Shown: positions 1-9,001 of the stretch, piece after piece
How positions within the stretch are numbered: position 1 is the first letter of the stretch
Layout: each line of letters starts with the position of its first letter
From: Gimesia maris
GTDB lineage: Bacteria; Planctomycetota; Planctomycetia; Planctomycetales; Planctomycetaceae
DNA: 64,000 nt
Assembly: GCF_008298035.1 (NCBI RefSeq)
Contig: NZ_CP042910.1
Location: 3,797,001-3,861,000, forward strand
Direction: 5' to 3'
The notes under the pieces: generated by a model
What the model was told of the DNA's origin: nothing
Databases searched by the model: none
What the model saw: only the letters and a program-made list of their open reading frames with translations
Translations under genes and position numbers: made by a program

Positions 1-3000
1 AGGTCTGGATCGGCTCATCCATGGGAGGCAATACCAGCAATAGTTTTAACGGCTGGGTTGATGCGATTGCAGTCTATCGGACGAGATTAAATAACAAGGT
101 CATCACATCTCATTTTCATCGACTCGGCGGCCCGCGTACTGTGGGTCCTGCGCCTGAAAAAATGCCCGAGATTTCCGATGTGCCTCCCGGGAAAGTTCTG
201 GTTACATTTTCCGAAAGCATGCCTGCCTCTGATCGCTGGTTGAATGCAGGCGAGAAATGGCCACAGGAGACGTCCCGCTGGCTTGGAACGGAATTTCTGC
301 TCCCTCGGATTCCATTGCGTTACGATGACTGGGGAATTCGCTCCAGCTGGAAAGCGCCGCTGCTGGTGCGCATGGCGGCGGATGTCAAACTGAAACCGGG
401 AACACATCGGCTCTTACTCCGAGCACGTGCCCTGGGACGGTTGTGGATTGACGGCAAGGTTGTGGCACGCACGAAATCGCTCACATATCGTCCTCCCAAT
501 GGTGAAGAACCCATTACGCCTCTGGCAGAGCCCCCCTTGCCTGGTGCCCGTGTGAAGGGCTATCGGATGCAGGAAGTCTTTGGTGAGATCACAATCCCCG
601 ATCATGATGATGGCACAACCCGACTCTGTCGCGTTGTGCTGGAACTCGTAACCGGTGGAAAGAGCTTGCGGACGGAAACTGGTGAAGTCTGTGTGGCATT
701 CGAAACTGACGATGGAAATTCTTATGCGGTCATACGACCTCAACAACAGGATGCTCTTCCCTTAACAGATACTGCCGTTAATCCTGTACTGGCACAAATT
801 GAGTCTGCGATTACTCGACTGGAAGATGAGACCCGACTCAAGGCGGCTGCGAGCCAGGACGCCTTCTGGCAGACACGACATGCTGCCGCCCGCGCATGGA
901 CGGCACAACACCCTGCTCCGGAAATTCCCACCGTTGTAGATTCTGGTCTCAACCACCCGATTGATCGCTTCCTGGCCAGCAAGATCGATAAAGCACTCTT
1001 AGAATCTTCGGCCACGGATCGCAGTCAGGCAGAACACTTTCACAAGACAATTCTGCCACTTCTGCAAGAGAATTGCTTCCGCTGCCATGGAGACAAAGAC
1101 AAAGGCGGATTAAGACTGAACACCAGAGAGAATGCATTAAAGTCAGGCGATTCCGAAATCCCGGCAATTGTTCCCGGTGATATATCTGCCAGTGAACTGC
1201 TGGAACGCATCCGAGCGGAAGACGAAAGCATTCGTATGCCTCCGACTGGGAAACCTCTCAGTAAGCGACAGATTGCGGAACTGGAAAAGTGGATTCAGCA
1301 GGGAGCGATCTGGCCTGCCGTTCCATTGGAGGCTTCAGAAGTGGCGCTGGCACCGGTGATCAACGATGAAGCATTCCTGAAACGGATTTATCTCGATACC
1401 GTGGGGGTCCCGCCTACGTTGGCTGAAGTTAGACAGTTTCTGGAAGATTCCAATCCGGACAAACGCAATCAACTGATTGACCGCCTGCTGGAAGATGACC
1501 GCTTTGCTGACCATTGGGTAAGTTATTGGATGGATTTACTGGCTGAGAATCCGACCCTACTGAATGCATCGCTGAACAGCACAGGCCCTTTTCGCTGGTT
1601 TCTGTATGATGCCTTGCGAGATAAAAAAGCCTTCGACAGAATCGTGACGGAACTGTTACTGATGCGCGGCAGTCCACATGAAGGTGGCAGTGCCGGTTTT
1701 GCAATCGCTGCAGAAAATGATTCCCCTTTTGCTGCCAAAGGGCATATCGTCGCGTCCGCATTTCTGGGAATCGAACTCCAGTGCGCACGGTGCCACGACT
1801 CCCCTTATCATAGCACGACTCAGCGCGACTTATTCTCGCTGGCAGCGATGATGAACCGTAAACCTTTAACGGTTCCCTCGACAAGTCGCGTGCCAGATGC
1901 CTTCTTTGAAAAGAAAGACCGAGAGTCTCTGATCCGGGTCACGCTGAAGCCAGACGAAACGATTCAGGCTGACTGGCCATTTGCAGGTGTTACCGGAGCC
2001 GTTGATGATTCGAAAATTGACTCACTCATGCACAACCCGCAGGATACACGGGAACGGTTAGCCGCGCTGATCACTGCTCCGGAAAACGAGCGTTTTGCTA
2101 ATGTGATCGTCAATCGTTTGTGGAAACAGTTGATCGGGACAGGTTTGGTCGAACCAGTTTATGACTGGGAAGGCCGCAAACCAAGTCACCCAAAGATGCT
2201 GGACTGGCTGTCACGCCAGTTTGTGACTCATGACTATGATCTGAACCACGTCATTCGTTTGATCGTTACTTCACAAGTTTACCAGCGTGAAGCGACTGGG
2301 AATAACGGGAATAAATCTGAAACGCTGCGGTTCTTTACTGCTCCTGAGAAACGCCGACTGACTGCGGAACAAATTGTAGACGCCATGCATACAGCGACCG
2401 GAAAACAGTTGGACGTTGAAGAGCTGACCTTTGTGCACGATGGGCAACGAGACGTCAGCAATCGTCTGTCATTGGGACGCCCCAGCCGTGCCTGGATGTT
2501 TGCGGATTTAAAGAACGAGCGGGACCGTCCGAGTCTTTCTCTGCCTTATGCCCGGACCGTGACCGATGTACTGGAGGCTTTTGGCTGGACTGGATCTCGT
2601 CAGAAACCGATCATGCATCGCGAGACGGAGCCGAATGTCCTGCAACCGGGAGTGTTAGCGAACGGCACTCTATCCATGAATCTCATTCGTGTGTCAGATC
2701 AAAGTGAACTGGCGCAGCTGGCTGTCGATAGCAGGGAGCCTGGGGAAATCATTGAAGCGTTATATCTTCGTTTTCTGTGTCGTCGACCGAGCCAGGAAGA
2801 ATTGAATACGTTCAGTAACGCCTTGGCTCAAGGGTTTGATTCCCGTCTGCTGCCGACAGGCGAAATCGTTCCTGTACAAGAACCAGTTCCCTTACCTCAA
2901 GTGACGTGGTTTAATCACTTGCGACCGGAAGCGAATACTATCCAACAGAATGTGGAGCGGCGAGTCCGCAAGGGACCACCGGCTGATCCCCGTTTTCGTC

Positions 3001-3074
3001 CCGAATGGCGGGAAATTTATGAAGACATTATCTGGAGTCTGATGAATCATCGGGAGTTTGTCTGGATTCCCTAG
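1..3074 (+). CDS. DUF1549/DUF1553 cytochrome-type protein, 5' end outside window
   Basis: The reading frame is open from base 3, before the first ATG at 21, so the N-terminus lies upstream of the window. The visible start resembles the end of a LamG/concanavalin-like fold. Numbered from the ATG at 21, a haem-type CFRCH motif (PSCyt1 region) lies near residue 352, followed by GGLRLNTRENALKSGD and an RMPP motif. DUF1549 follows, with a second CARCH near residue 588, then a C-terminal DUF1553 (NRLWKQLIGTGLVEP, PSHPKMLDWL). Such proteins are large, exported and probably multi-haem; their biochemical role is unproven. The DUF1501 gene 91 bp downstream is the usual partner and probably shares the transcript. 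Confidence 0.9.
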   Translation, partial: VWIGSSMGGNTSNSFNGWVDAIAVYRTRLNNKVITSHFHRLGGPRTVGPAPEKMPEISDVPPGKVLVTFSESMPASDRWLNAGEKWPQETSRWLGTEFLLPRIPLRYDDWGIRSSWKAPLLVRMAADVKLKPGTHRLLLRARALGRLWIDGKVVARTKSLTYRPPNGEEPITPLAEPPLPGARVKGYRMQEVFGEITIPDHDDGTTRLCRVVLELVTGGKSLRTETGEVCVAFETDDGNSYAVIRPQQQDALPLTDTAVNPVLAQIESAITRLEDETRLKAAASQDAFWQTRHAAARAWTAQHPAPEIPTVVDSGLNHPIDRFLASKIDKALLESSATDRSQAEHFHKTILPLLQENCFRCHGDKDKGGLRLNTRENALKSGDSEIPAIVPGDISASELLERIRAEDESIRMPPTGKPLSKRQIAELEKWIQQGAIWPAVPLEASEVALAPVINDEAFLKRIYLDTVGVPPTLAEVRQFLEDSNPDKRNQLIDRLLEDDRFADHWVSYWMDLLAENPTLLNASLNSTGPFRWFLYDALRDKKAFDRIVTELLLMRGSPHEGGSAGFAIAAENDSPFAAKGHIVASAFLGIELQCARCHDSPYHSTTQRDLFSLAAMMNRKPLTVPSTSRVPDAFFEKKDRESLIRVTLKPDETIQADWPFAGVTGAVDDSKIDSLMHNPQDTRERLAALITAPENERFANVIVNRLWKQLIGTGLVEPVYDWEGRKPSHPKMLDWLSRQFVTHDYDLNHVIRLIVTSQVYQREATGNNGNKSETLRFFTAPEKRRLTAEQIVDAMHTATGKQLDVEELTFVHDGQRDVSNRLSLGRPSRAWMFADLKNERDRPSLSLPYARTVTDVLEAFGWTGSRQKPIMHRETEPNVLQPGVLANGTLSMNLIRVSDQSELAQLAVDSREPGEIIEALYLRFLCRRPSQEELNTFSNALAQGFDSRLLPTGEIVPVQEPVPLPQVTWFNHLRPEANTIQQNVERRVRKGPPADPRFRPEWREIYEDIIWSLMNHREFVWIP

Positions 3075-3165
3075 TAGCTACTGTTGTACTGCTTCGATCA
3101 CCGAAAAAAAACAGCATTTATACTCGATTTAACAGACTCCAACCGGAACATCACGAGACTCAATC

Positions 3166-4470
3166 ATGAAGCACCAAAATACGGTTCCCGCTTTCAATCG
3201 ACGCGAATGTCTGGCCGCGGGAGTGGCACTGGCAGGTGGACTGGCGACTTCGCAACTCAGCGTGGCAGAAACAACGCCAAAGCTGATTCAAGGTAAAACA
3301 GAGCATGTGATTTCGATCTGGCTCGGCGGGGGGATGGGACAAATTGACACTTTCGATCCCAAGCGTAAAGGAGACCCAAAAACCAGGAAGGCGGGAGCAT
3401 ATTATGACTCGATCGATACTGCAGTGCCGGGGGTGCAGCTCTGTGAACACCTTAAGACGCTGGCCCCTTTGATGGATCGTGTCACGGCTATGCGTACGGT
3501 CAATCATGAATCGATTGACGAACACGCTGCCGCTACAAATCGCATGCACACCGGTCGTCCTATCAGTGGTACGGTCACCTATCCCTCTCTTGGTTCACTG
3601 GTGACCCACGAACGAGGTGCGGTCTCTGACGGCGCTCCTCCTTATGTCTTAATCGGCTATCCGAATGTGACGCGTGGTCCAGGCTTTCTAGGCGCCAGCC
3701 ATGGGTATCTTTACCTGACCAATACTCATGAAGGTCCGGCAGGATTGTCTCGACCCGATCATATCACATCTGACCGACAGGCGCGACGAGAATCGTTCCT
3801 TGCTGTTTTACAGAATCAAGGAAAAGCAGCCAGCGAACAGAGGGTACGCGACTACGAAGCCGCGATTCAACAGAGTTTGAAGCTGAGTGGACCGGAATTT
3901 AATCAAGCCTTTCAACTGGATAAGGAACCAGCAGACCTGCGGACAAAGTACGGTGGAGAATTCGGTCAACGCTGCCTGTTGAGCCGTCGACTTGTGGAAC
4001 GAGGCGTTCGATTCATTGAAGTCTCGCACAACCTGAACTTTCTAAATGGGGCCGGTTGGGATGTGCATTATGAAGGGATTTTGCTGCAACACAAACTGAT
4101 CCAGGAAATGGATACCGCTGTTGCCGCCTTAATTTCCGATCTGGAGCAGAAAAAACTTCTGGATAAAACTCTAATCGTCATCACGACGGAATTTGGTCGT
4201 CCACCTGAATTTGACAGCGGCGGCGGACGGGGACATCAGGGAACCGCGTTCAGCTGCGTTCTCGCCGGTGGTGGTCTGGCACACCGTGGCGCGTGGGGAG
4301 TGACCGACGAGCTATCAAAGAAAATCGTCGAAAACCCGGTGGGCCTCCCGGATTTCTTTGCCACGATTCTGGCCTCTCTCGGGATCGACTACACGAAAAA
4401 TCTCTATGACAACGATAGACCAATTCCCATTACAGATGGGGGGCTGCCTGTCAAAGAACTGTTTGCATAG
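3166..4470 (+). CDS. DUF1501 family Tat-exported protein
   Basis: A 434-residue member of DUF1501, a sulfatase/alkaline-phosphatase-like fold abundant in planctomycetes. The N-terminus has a twin-arginine signal ([16 protein letters not shown]) ending near ETT. Family landmarks are [16 protein letters not shown] near residue 50, a conserved NHES, and [20 protein letters not shown] near residue 343. It follows the DUF1549/1553 gene by 91 bp on the same strand, the standard operon order. The substrate is unknown. A decayed copy of its region around 4029-4217 is found at 23151-23350. Confidence 0.9.
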   Translation: MKHQNTVPAFNRRECLAAGVALAGGLATSQLSVAETTPKLIQGKTEHVISIWLGGGMGQIDTFDPKRKGDPKTRKAGAYYDSIDTAVPGVQLCEHLKTLAPLMDRVTAMRTVNHESIDEHAAATNRMHTGRPISGTVTYPSLGSLVTHERGAVSDGAPPYVLIGYPNVTRGPGFLGASHGYLYLTNTHEGPAGLSRPDHITSDRQARRESFLAVLQNQGKAASEQRVRDYEAAIQQSLKLSGPEFNQAFQLDKEPADLRTKYGGEFGQRCLLSRRLVERGVRFIEVSHNLNFLNGAGWDVHYEGILLQHKLIQEMDTAVAALISDLEQKKLLDKTLIVITTEFGRPPEFDSGGGRGHQGTAFSCVLAGGGLAHRGAWGVTDELSKKIVENPVGLPDFFATILASLGIDYTKNLYDNDRPIPITDGGLPVKELFA

Positions 4471-4670
4471 ACCGTATGTAGTCAATCTTCGAATTCAATC
4501 CGGTGTTCAAGAACCGGAGAGTGTCAGAAGGCGTTTTCTCCGGGCGAGTTAACTCCTTCACCAGCGCGAAACCAGTTTCTGGCTCAGATGGCTATTCGGG
4601 ATTGCACTGCTGTTTGTCACGAAATACCAAACATTTTCGCGCGAGTACCATAGAATACAGTTCCGTTCTA

Positions 4671-5168
4671 TTATGATTCCAGCCAGTCGCAACTAGAATC
4701 TTCGTGCGGTTTGCGCGCTTTTTTGAGTAGTTGTATCAGACTGTTGTGTTCTTTTTCACTCAGATGTCCCAGTTGCTGACGATGCATTTCAAGGACAGCC
4801 TTTTCCATTTTTTTGAGCAACGCCAGGCCCTGCTTTGTGATGGCTATTTCGACCACACGGCGGTTTTCAGGAAGCCGACTGCGTTTCACAAGCAATCGTT
4901 TCTCTAACCGGTCCAGCATCCTGGATGTATCCGGGCAACGGGAAATCAACCGACGTCCTAGTTCCATGGTCTGCATCGTTCTGGGAGAGTACATTTGCAA
5001 TAGTCGCAGGACATTATACTGCTGCGGGGAGAGTTCGAATTGCAGAAAAAGCGAGTCTTCCAACACCTTCAGGCAATCATATGTCCGCCACAAGTGTAGA
5101 AAGGACTCCTGTTCTTTTGAGTCGAAATTCATTGGTTGAACATCGGTAATGCTGTTTGATAATTCCAT
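4671..5168 (-). CDS. MarR family transcriptional regulator
   Basis: 165 residues with the MarR winged-helix pattern: LSPQQYNVLRLLQMY, then a recognition region (LISRCPDTSRMLDRLEKR) and a wing (RLPENRRVVEIAITKQG). It is divergent from the halogenase-like gene at 5250, and the 81 bp between them hold strong palindromes, so autoregulation and control of the neighbour are likely. No good Shine-Dalgarno precedes the ATG at 5168; an internal ATG at 5132 is an alternative start. The ligand is unknown. Confidence 0.9.
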   Translation of the reverse strand: MELSNSITDVQPMNFDSKEQESFLHLWRTYDCLKVLEDSLFLQFELSPQQYNVLRLLQMYSPRTMQTMELGRRLISRCPDTSRMLDRLEKRLLVKRSRLPENRRVVEIAITKQGLALLKKMEKAVLEMHRQQLGHLSEKEHNSLIQLLKKARKPHEDSSCDWLES

Positions 5169-5226
5169 ATTGTCAACTATGTATGTTTAAACAATATTTG
5201 TCAAGACATATATTGTCTTGACAAAT
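5167..5226. promoter_or_regulatory. Two palindromes, probable MarR operators
   Basis: Bases 5196-5226 form a perfect inverted repeat with 13-bp arms (ATTTGTCAAGACA and its complement) around TATAT. A second, looser palindrome has arms ATATTGT (5167-5173) and ACAATAT (5191-5197), overlapping the regulator's start codon. A TTGACA at 5218-5223 inside the right arm could be a -35 element for the rightward gene. Position and symmetry fit a MarR dimer site repressing both directions. Binding is inferred. Confidence 0.75.
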
Positions 5227-5249
5227 GAAAAGATGGGACAGTAAGGTTT

Positions 5250-6542
5250 ATGTTGATTACTACTGATTCAAACTCTCCTCTGCATCGTGAGTCGAAAATG
5301 AATTCTACAAATCATAGTGATGTTATTATTATCGGAAGCGGACCGGGTGGGGCTACTGCTTCTACGTTAATCGCACAGCGGGGTTTTTCCGTTACATTAT
5401 TGGAACGTGAGCTTACGCCACAATACAGGGTCGGTGAATCATTGATCCCCGAAACTTATTGGACTTTTAAACGACTTAAAATGTTGGAAAAATTAAAGTC
5501 CAGTCACTTCGTTAAAAAGAATGGTGTTCAGTTTGTGAACTCATCGGGGCAGCTTTCAGCTCCATTTTATTTCTATGAACATAAACCAGGTGAATGTTCC
5601 CAGACATGGCAAATTCGTCGAATCGAGTTTGATTCAATGATGTTACAAAATGCCAGAGAGCAAGGAGTCGCAGTCAATCAGGGAGTACGAGTTCTGGATG
5701 TACTTTTTAATGATGATCGGGCAGTGGGAGTCCTGGTGAAAGATGCTGACGGAAATCGAAAGAAATTATTTGCAGACGTGATCGTGGATGCCAGCGGACA
5801 AAGTTCCATGATCATCAACAAGTTCAAATTACGAGCACCAGACCCGTCTCTCAACAAGGGAGCCATCTGGACATACTACGAGGGCGCATTCCGAGATGAA
5901 GGAAAAAATGAAGGAGCAACAATTGTACTTAGTTTAAAAAACTCAAAGGGATGGTTTTGATATATTCCATTGCACGATGATAGCGTAAGTGTTGGAGTGG
6001 TGGCTGACTTCGACTATTTATTCAAAGGCAGGCAGGATCATGAAACAACCTTTCATGAAGAATTACAAAATTGTCCTGTCGTTAAAAAACGAATTTCAAC
6101 CGGAAAACAGGTAGCGGCGATGAAAGCAACGAAAGACTTTACATACCGCACTAAACAGGCAGCAGGAAATGGTTGGGTCTTAGTTGGTGACGCATTAGGG
6201 TTCCTTGATCCACTTTATTCTTCGGGAATCCTGTTAGCTCTCAAGTCGGGAGAACTGGCTGCAGATGCGATCGTCGATGGTCTCAACAGAAATGACACTT
6301 CGGAAGAACAGCTCGGAGTATGGGCAAAAGAATATTTTGAAGGCATGGACCGGATGCGGCGATTGGTCGTTGAATTCTATAATGGTTTTAATTTTGGAGA
6401 TTTTGTGAGACGTTTCCCACATCATAAAGGCAATATCACAGATTTGCTGATTGGTGATTTATTCAAAGCTGATCTTGATCAAGTGTTTTTGGATATTGAT
6501 CAAATGAAATCTGAGGAAAAATCAACCGCAAACAAACACTGA
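5250..6542 (+). pseudogene. FAD-dependent tryptophan-halogenase-like oxidoreductase interrupted by in-frame TGA
   Basis: One frame runs from 5250 to 6542 (430 codons) apart from a TGA at 5958-5960 (codon 237). The N-terminal part has the FAD-binding GSGPGGA motif (near residue 26) and GESLIP. The part after the stop continues the same fold (VLVGDALGFLDPLYSSG). The text around the stop is G-W-F-stop-Y-I-P-L; flavin-dependent halogenases carry WxWxIP here, so the TGA replaces the second Trp (TGG to TGA). No frame change is needed. Possible explanations are a recent nonsense mutation, a sequence error, or readthrough. ATG 5298 is an alternative start. It is divergent from the MarR gene. Confidence 0.8.
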
Positions 6543-6660
6543 CAGATAAGGGAGTAATTTCGACTTCCCTCTTGAAGATAATGTGGATGTTGCTGGAAGT
6601 TTAAATATGTACGTTATAAAAGTAAAACAGACATGAGTGAGACTTATCTGCCCCGCTCCG

Positions 6661-6745
6661 GCAACAGGCGCTGTACTCAACGGCTGTTGCCAAACATGAT
6701 GATTATAGGATTTCTGATTTCTAAGATTCTATTTGAAATCAGAAA
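6661..6745. repeat. Two inverted repeats upstream of the GlcG-META gene
   Basis: The 259-bp gap after the halogenase holds two perfect inverted repeats. GCAACAG (6661-6667) pairs with CTGTTGC (6684-6690). TTTCTGATTTC (6711-6721) pairs with GAAATCAGAAA (6735-6745). Neither is followed by a T-tract, so a simple terminator is unlikely; the second could be an operator or leader hairpin for the gene at 6802. Confidence 0.45.
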
Positions 6746-6801
6746 CCCAGAGATTCAGGTATTATCGTTCAAATATTGACTGGAATTAAAAGGAACACCT
6801 G

Positions 6802-7749
6802 ATGTTAAAGAATGTCCTACAGAGCTACCTCGTTTTCGCTTGGCCCCTCGTTTTGACTCTTCTGATTGGAGTCAACATGGCATTGGCACAACCTGACCAG
6901 GCAAAGGTCTTATTCGAAAATGAGCAGCCACTCCCACTCGTGCGAACCAATCGCGCACAATTGACGCTGGCGGGAGCTGAACGGGCAATTGTTGCGAGTC
7001 GTAAACAAGCGGATGCGATGAGTATTCAGGTCAACATTGCTGTCGTCGATGATGGCGGACATCTATTGGCATTCGCACGCATGGATGGTGCCAGACCGGG
7101 AAGCGTTTACACGTCGATCACGAAAGCGACATCGGCGGCAACCAAACGAGGGCCGACCGGACCATTGCCAAACGCAGATGCCGTGAATACGCAGCTGAGT
7201 CTGGCTGTGGAGAACGCCGCAGCAGTCAGCGGTGGCAAGTTTACGACGCTAAAGGGAGGCGTTCCGATCATTTACGGAGGACAAGTCATCGGCGCGATCG
7301 GCGTGGGCGGCGCCACTGGCGAACAAGACGCAGAAGTGGCAGCTGCTGGTGTAGCAGAACTGACAAAAGCTTTAGAGAGTGTCGAAAACTCGCAAACATC
7401 GACGGAAGAAAAAGTAATCTTTGGTAATTGGCTGATCGAAGATATCGAAGGTCATGGCGTGATCGATAATGCTCAAACAACAATTCAGATAGCTGAAGAT
7501 CGTTCTGTAACCGGCAACACTGGAGTGAACCGGTATATGGCTAAGGCGAAGCTTGATGGCCAGAACATCAAAATAGAGCCAGGACCAATAACAACGCGCG
7601 CCGCCGGTCCGCCAGCGTTAATGGACCAGGAGTCCAGGTTTTTGACAGCGTTACAGAAAGTGAAAAAGTTTCACATCGATGACAAAAGACTGTTGTATCT
7701 GGTCGATGATAAAGAGATGATGCTTCTGCGCGCATCCAGAGTAAAGTAA
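6802..7749 (+). CDS. Secreted GlcG/HbpS (DUF336) protein fused to a META domain
   Basis: 315 residues. A signal peptide (TM-like stretch to about ALAQ, residue 29) is followed by a GlcG/HbpS-type domain (residues 45-190: GAERAIVASRKQA, VVDDGGHLLAFARMDGA, GGVPIIYGGQVIGAIGVGG). A META/HslJ-type domain fills residues 205-315 (GNWLIEDIEGHGVID, GNTGVNRYMAKAKLDG, then MDQESRFLTALQ). GlcG/HbpS proteins bind haem or small cofactors; META domains are periplasmic and linked to stress. AAAGGA precedes the ATG. The fusion is unusual and its function is not known. Confidence 0.85.
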   Translation: MLKNVLQSYLVFAWPLVLTLLIGVNMALAQPDQAKVLFENEQPLPLVRTNRAQLTLAGAERAIVASRKQADAMSIQVNIAVVDDGGHLLAFARMDGARPGSVYTSITKATSAATKRGPTGPLPNADAVNTQLSLAVENAAAVSGGKFTTLKGGVPIIYGGQVIGAIGVGGATGEQDAEVAAAGVAELTKALESVENSQTSTEEKVIFGNWLIEDIEGHGVIDNAQTTIQIAEDRSVTGNTGVNRYMAKAKLDGQNIKIEPGPITTRAAGPPALMDQESRFLTALQKVKKFHIDDKRLLYLVDDKEMMLLRASRVK

Positions 7750-8128
7750 ATTCAAATCGTTAATGAGTATCGAGCCCTGCAACAGTTTTCCCACCTGCGG
7801 AACTCAATCCCCAGGCCCAAACCGCTTAAACCAAGTGAAAAAGCAAATGATAAAACGTACTCGAAAATTGACAGGTACTTTTCGCCGATTCGACTGACCA
7901 TGACGATAATGCTCAGCAGTAGTTTGAAACCATTTGTGTGAGATACTTATCGATGGATGAGTCGCAACGAACTGGTTGCAGTTAAATTGTTCCTCGCCAT
8001 CTTAGTCGGTTCACAGATTGCGTGAGCAAATCATACCCCGCTGTATGAAAGAGGGACATCCCCCAATCCCTCGCGGTCGCGTCAAACCAACCTCAACACC
8101 CCACAAGAATGTATTAGTGAGCAAAGTA
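7750..8128. other. Intergenic, possible decayed membrane-protein fragment
   Basis: No complete gene is seen in these 379 bp. On the minus strand around 7930-7760 one frame gives a hydrophobic, glycine-rich stretch (VLSFAFSLGLSGLGLGIE) like the end of a transporter. It has no convincing start, so it is at best a relic. The sequence just upstream of the stress-protein gene could be read as an N-terminal extension from 8018 but lacks family similarity. Confidence 0.3.
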
Positions 8129-9001
8129 ATGAAGACCATTGTCGTTGCAACGGATTTTTCGGAACGCTCGGATCGTGCGATCCAACGCGCGAAATTGCTG
8201 GCGCGTGAATTTGATGCTATGCTTTATTTGGTTCATGTTGTTGATGACGATCAGGCACAGGAGATCGTGCTGGCAGAACAGGCCGCATCGACCCAACTTC
8301 TTGAAAAACTGACGTATTCTCTCGGAGAGATCGACGCCGTCAAATGCGACTTTCGTGTTGTCCTCGGCCAGTCGTTTATCGGTATCACACAGGCAGCACA
8401 AGACCTCGGCGCTGATTTGATCGTCATTGGTCCGCATCGTCGACAGCGACTCCGAGATATTCTGGTTGGCACAACTGCCGAGCGGACGATCCGGACCGCA
8501 GACCGCCCCGTCTTGATGGCCAACGGTGTGCCGACTGGCTCGTACCGACGCGCAATTGCCGCCTCAGACCTCTCCGCGTATTCGGAAACAATGATTCGCA
8601 ACGCCACATCCCTTGGATTGCTCGATCGGCTGAACGTTTCTCTGCTTCATGTGTTCAGCGCCCCAGAAGTTGCTCTGATGAACCGTGCTTCGATGAATGA
8701 CGACGATATCCAATCGTACATCGAAGAAGGACGAAAACGAGTGCGGGAAGAGGTTTCGTCATTCATGGACAGAATCAAAATTGACGGGATGTCAACGATC
8801 TTAAAACCTGCTACTACCAACATCGCTGAAACGATCTGTGAGACAGCGAACGAGTTGTCTGCCGAATTGATCGTGATTGGAACATGCAGTCGGTCAGTGA
8901 TTATTCGGGCACTCATGGGAAGTGTGACAGAAGGGGTGTTGCGAAACTCCGATCGAGACGTACTCGCGATACCGGCACCGCAAAATGGCACGGTATCCTG
9001 A
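8129..9001 (+). CDS. Universal stress protein, two UspA domains
   Basis: 290 residues with two tandem Usp folds. Domain 1 starts MKTIVVATDFSERSDRAI and has the nucleotide-binding-type loop IGPHRRQRLRDILVGTTAE near residues 107-125. Domain 2 has IGTCSRSVIIRALMGSVTE near its end. The start at 8129 matches where Usp domains begin; the frame is open back to 8018, but those residues are proline-rich and unlike the family. The stop overlaps the ATG of the antiporter gene (TGATG), so the two are translationally coupled, as often seen for Usp proteins beside ion transporters. Confidence 0.88.
   Translation: MKTIVVATDFSERSDRAIQRAKLLAREFDAMLYLVHVVDDDQAQEIVLAEQAASTQLLEKLTYSLGEIDAVKCDFRVVLGQSFIGITQAAQDLGADLIVIGPHRRQRLRDILVGTTAERTIRTADRPVLMANGVPTGSYRRAIAASDLSAYSETMIRNATSLGLLDRLNVSLLHVFSAPEVALMNRASMNDDDIQSYIEEGRKRVREEVSSFMDRIKIDGMSTILKPATTNIAETICETANELSAELIVIGTCSRSVIIRALMGSVTEGVLRNSDRDVLAIPAPQNGTVS

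Noticed and set aside
5958..5960. TGA read as selenocysteine
   Set aside because: Conserved residue at this site is Trp, not Cys, and no SECIS-type hairpin is apparent just downstream.
7760..7930. Transporter fragment on the minus strand
   Set aside because: Hydrophobic frame of under 60 codons with no start and no secure family match; noted only as a possible relic.
8018..8128. N-terminal extension of the universal stress protein
   Set aside because: Residues before 8129 are proline/arginine rich and do not fit the Usp fold, which begins at MKTIVVATDFS.
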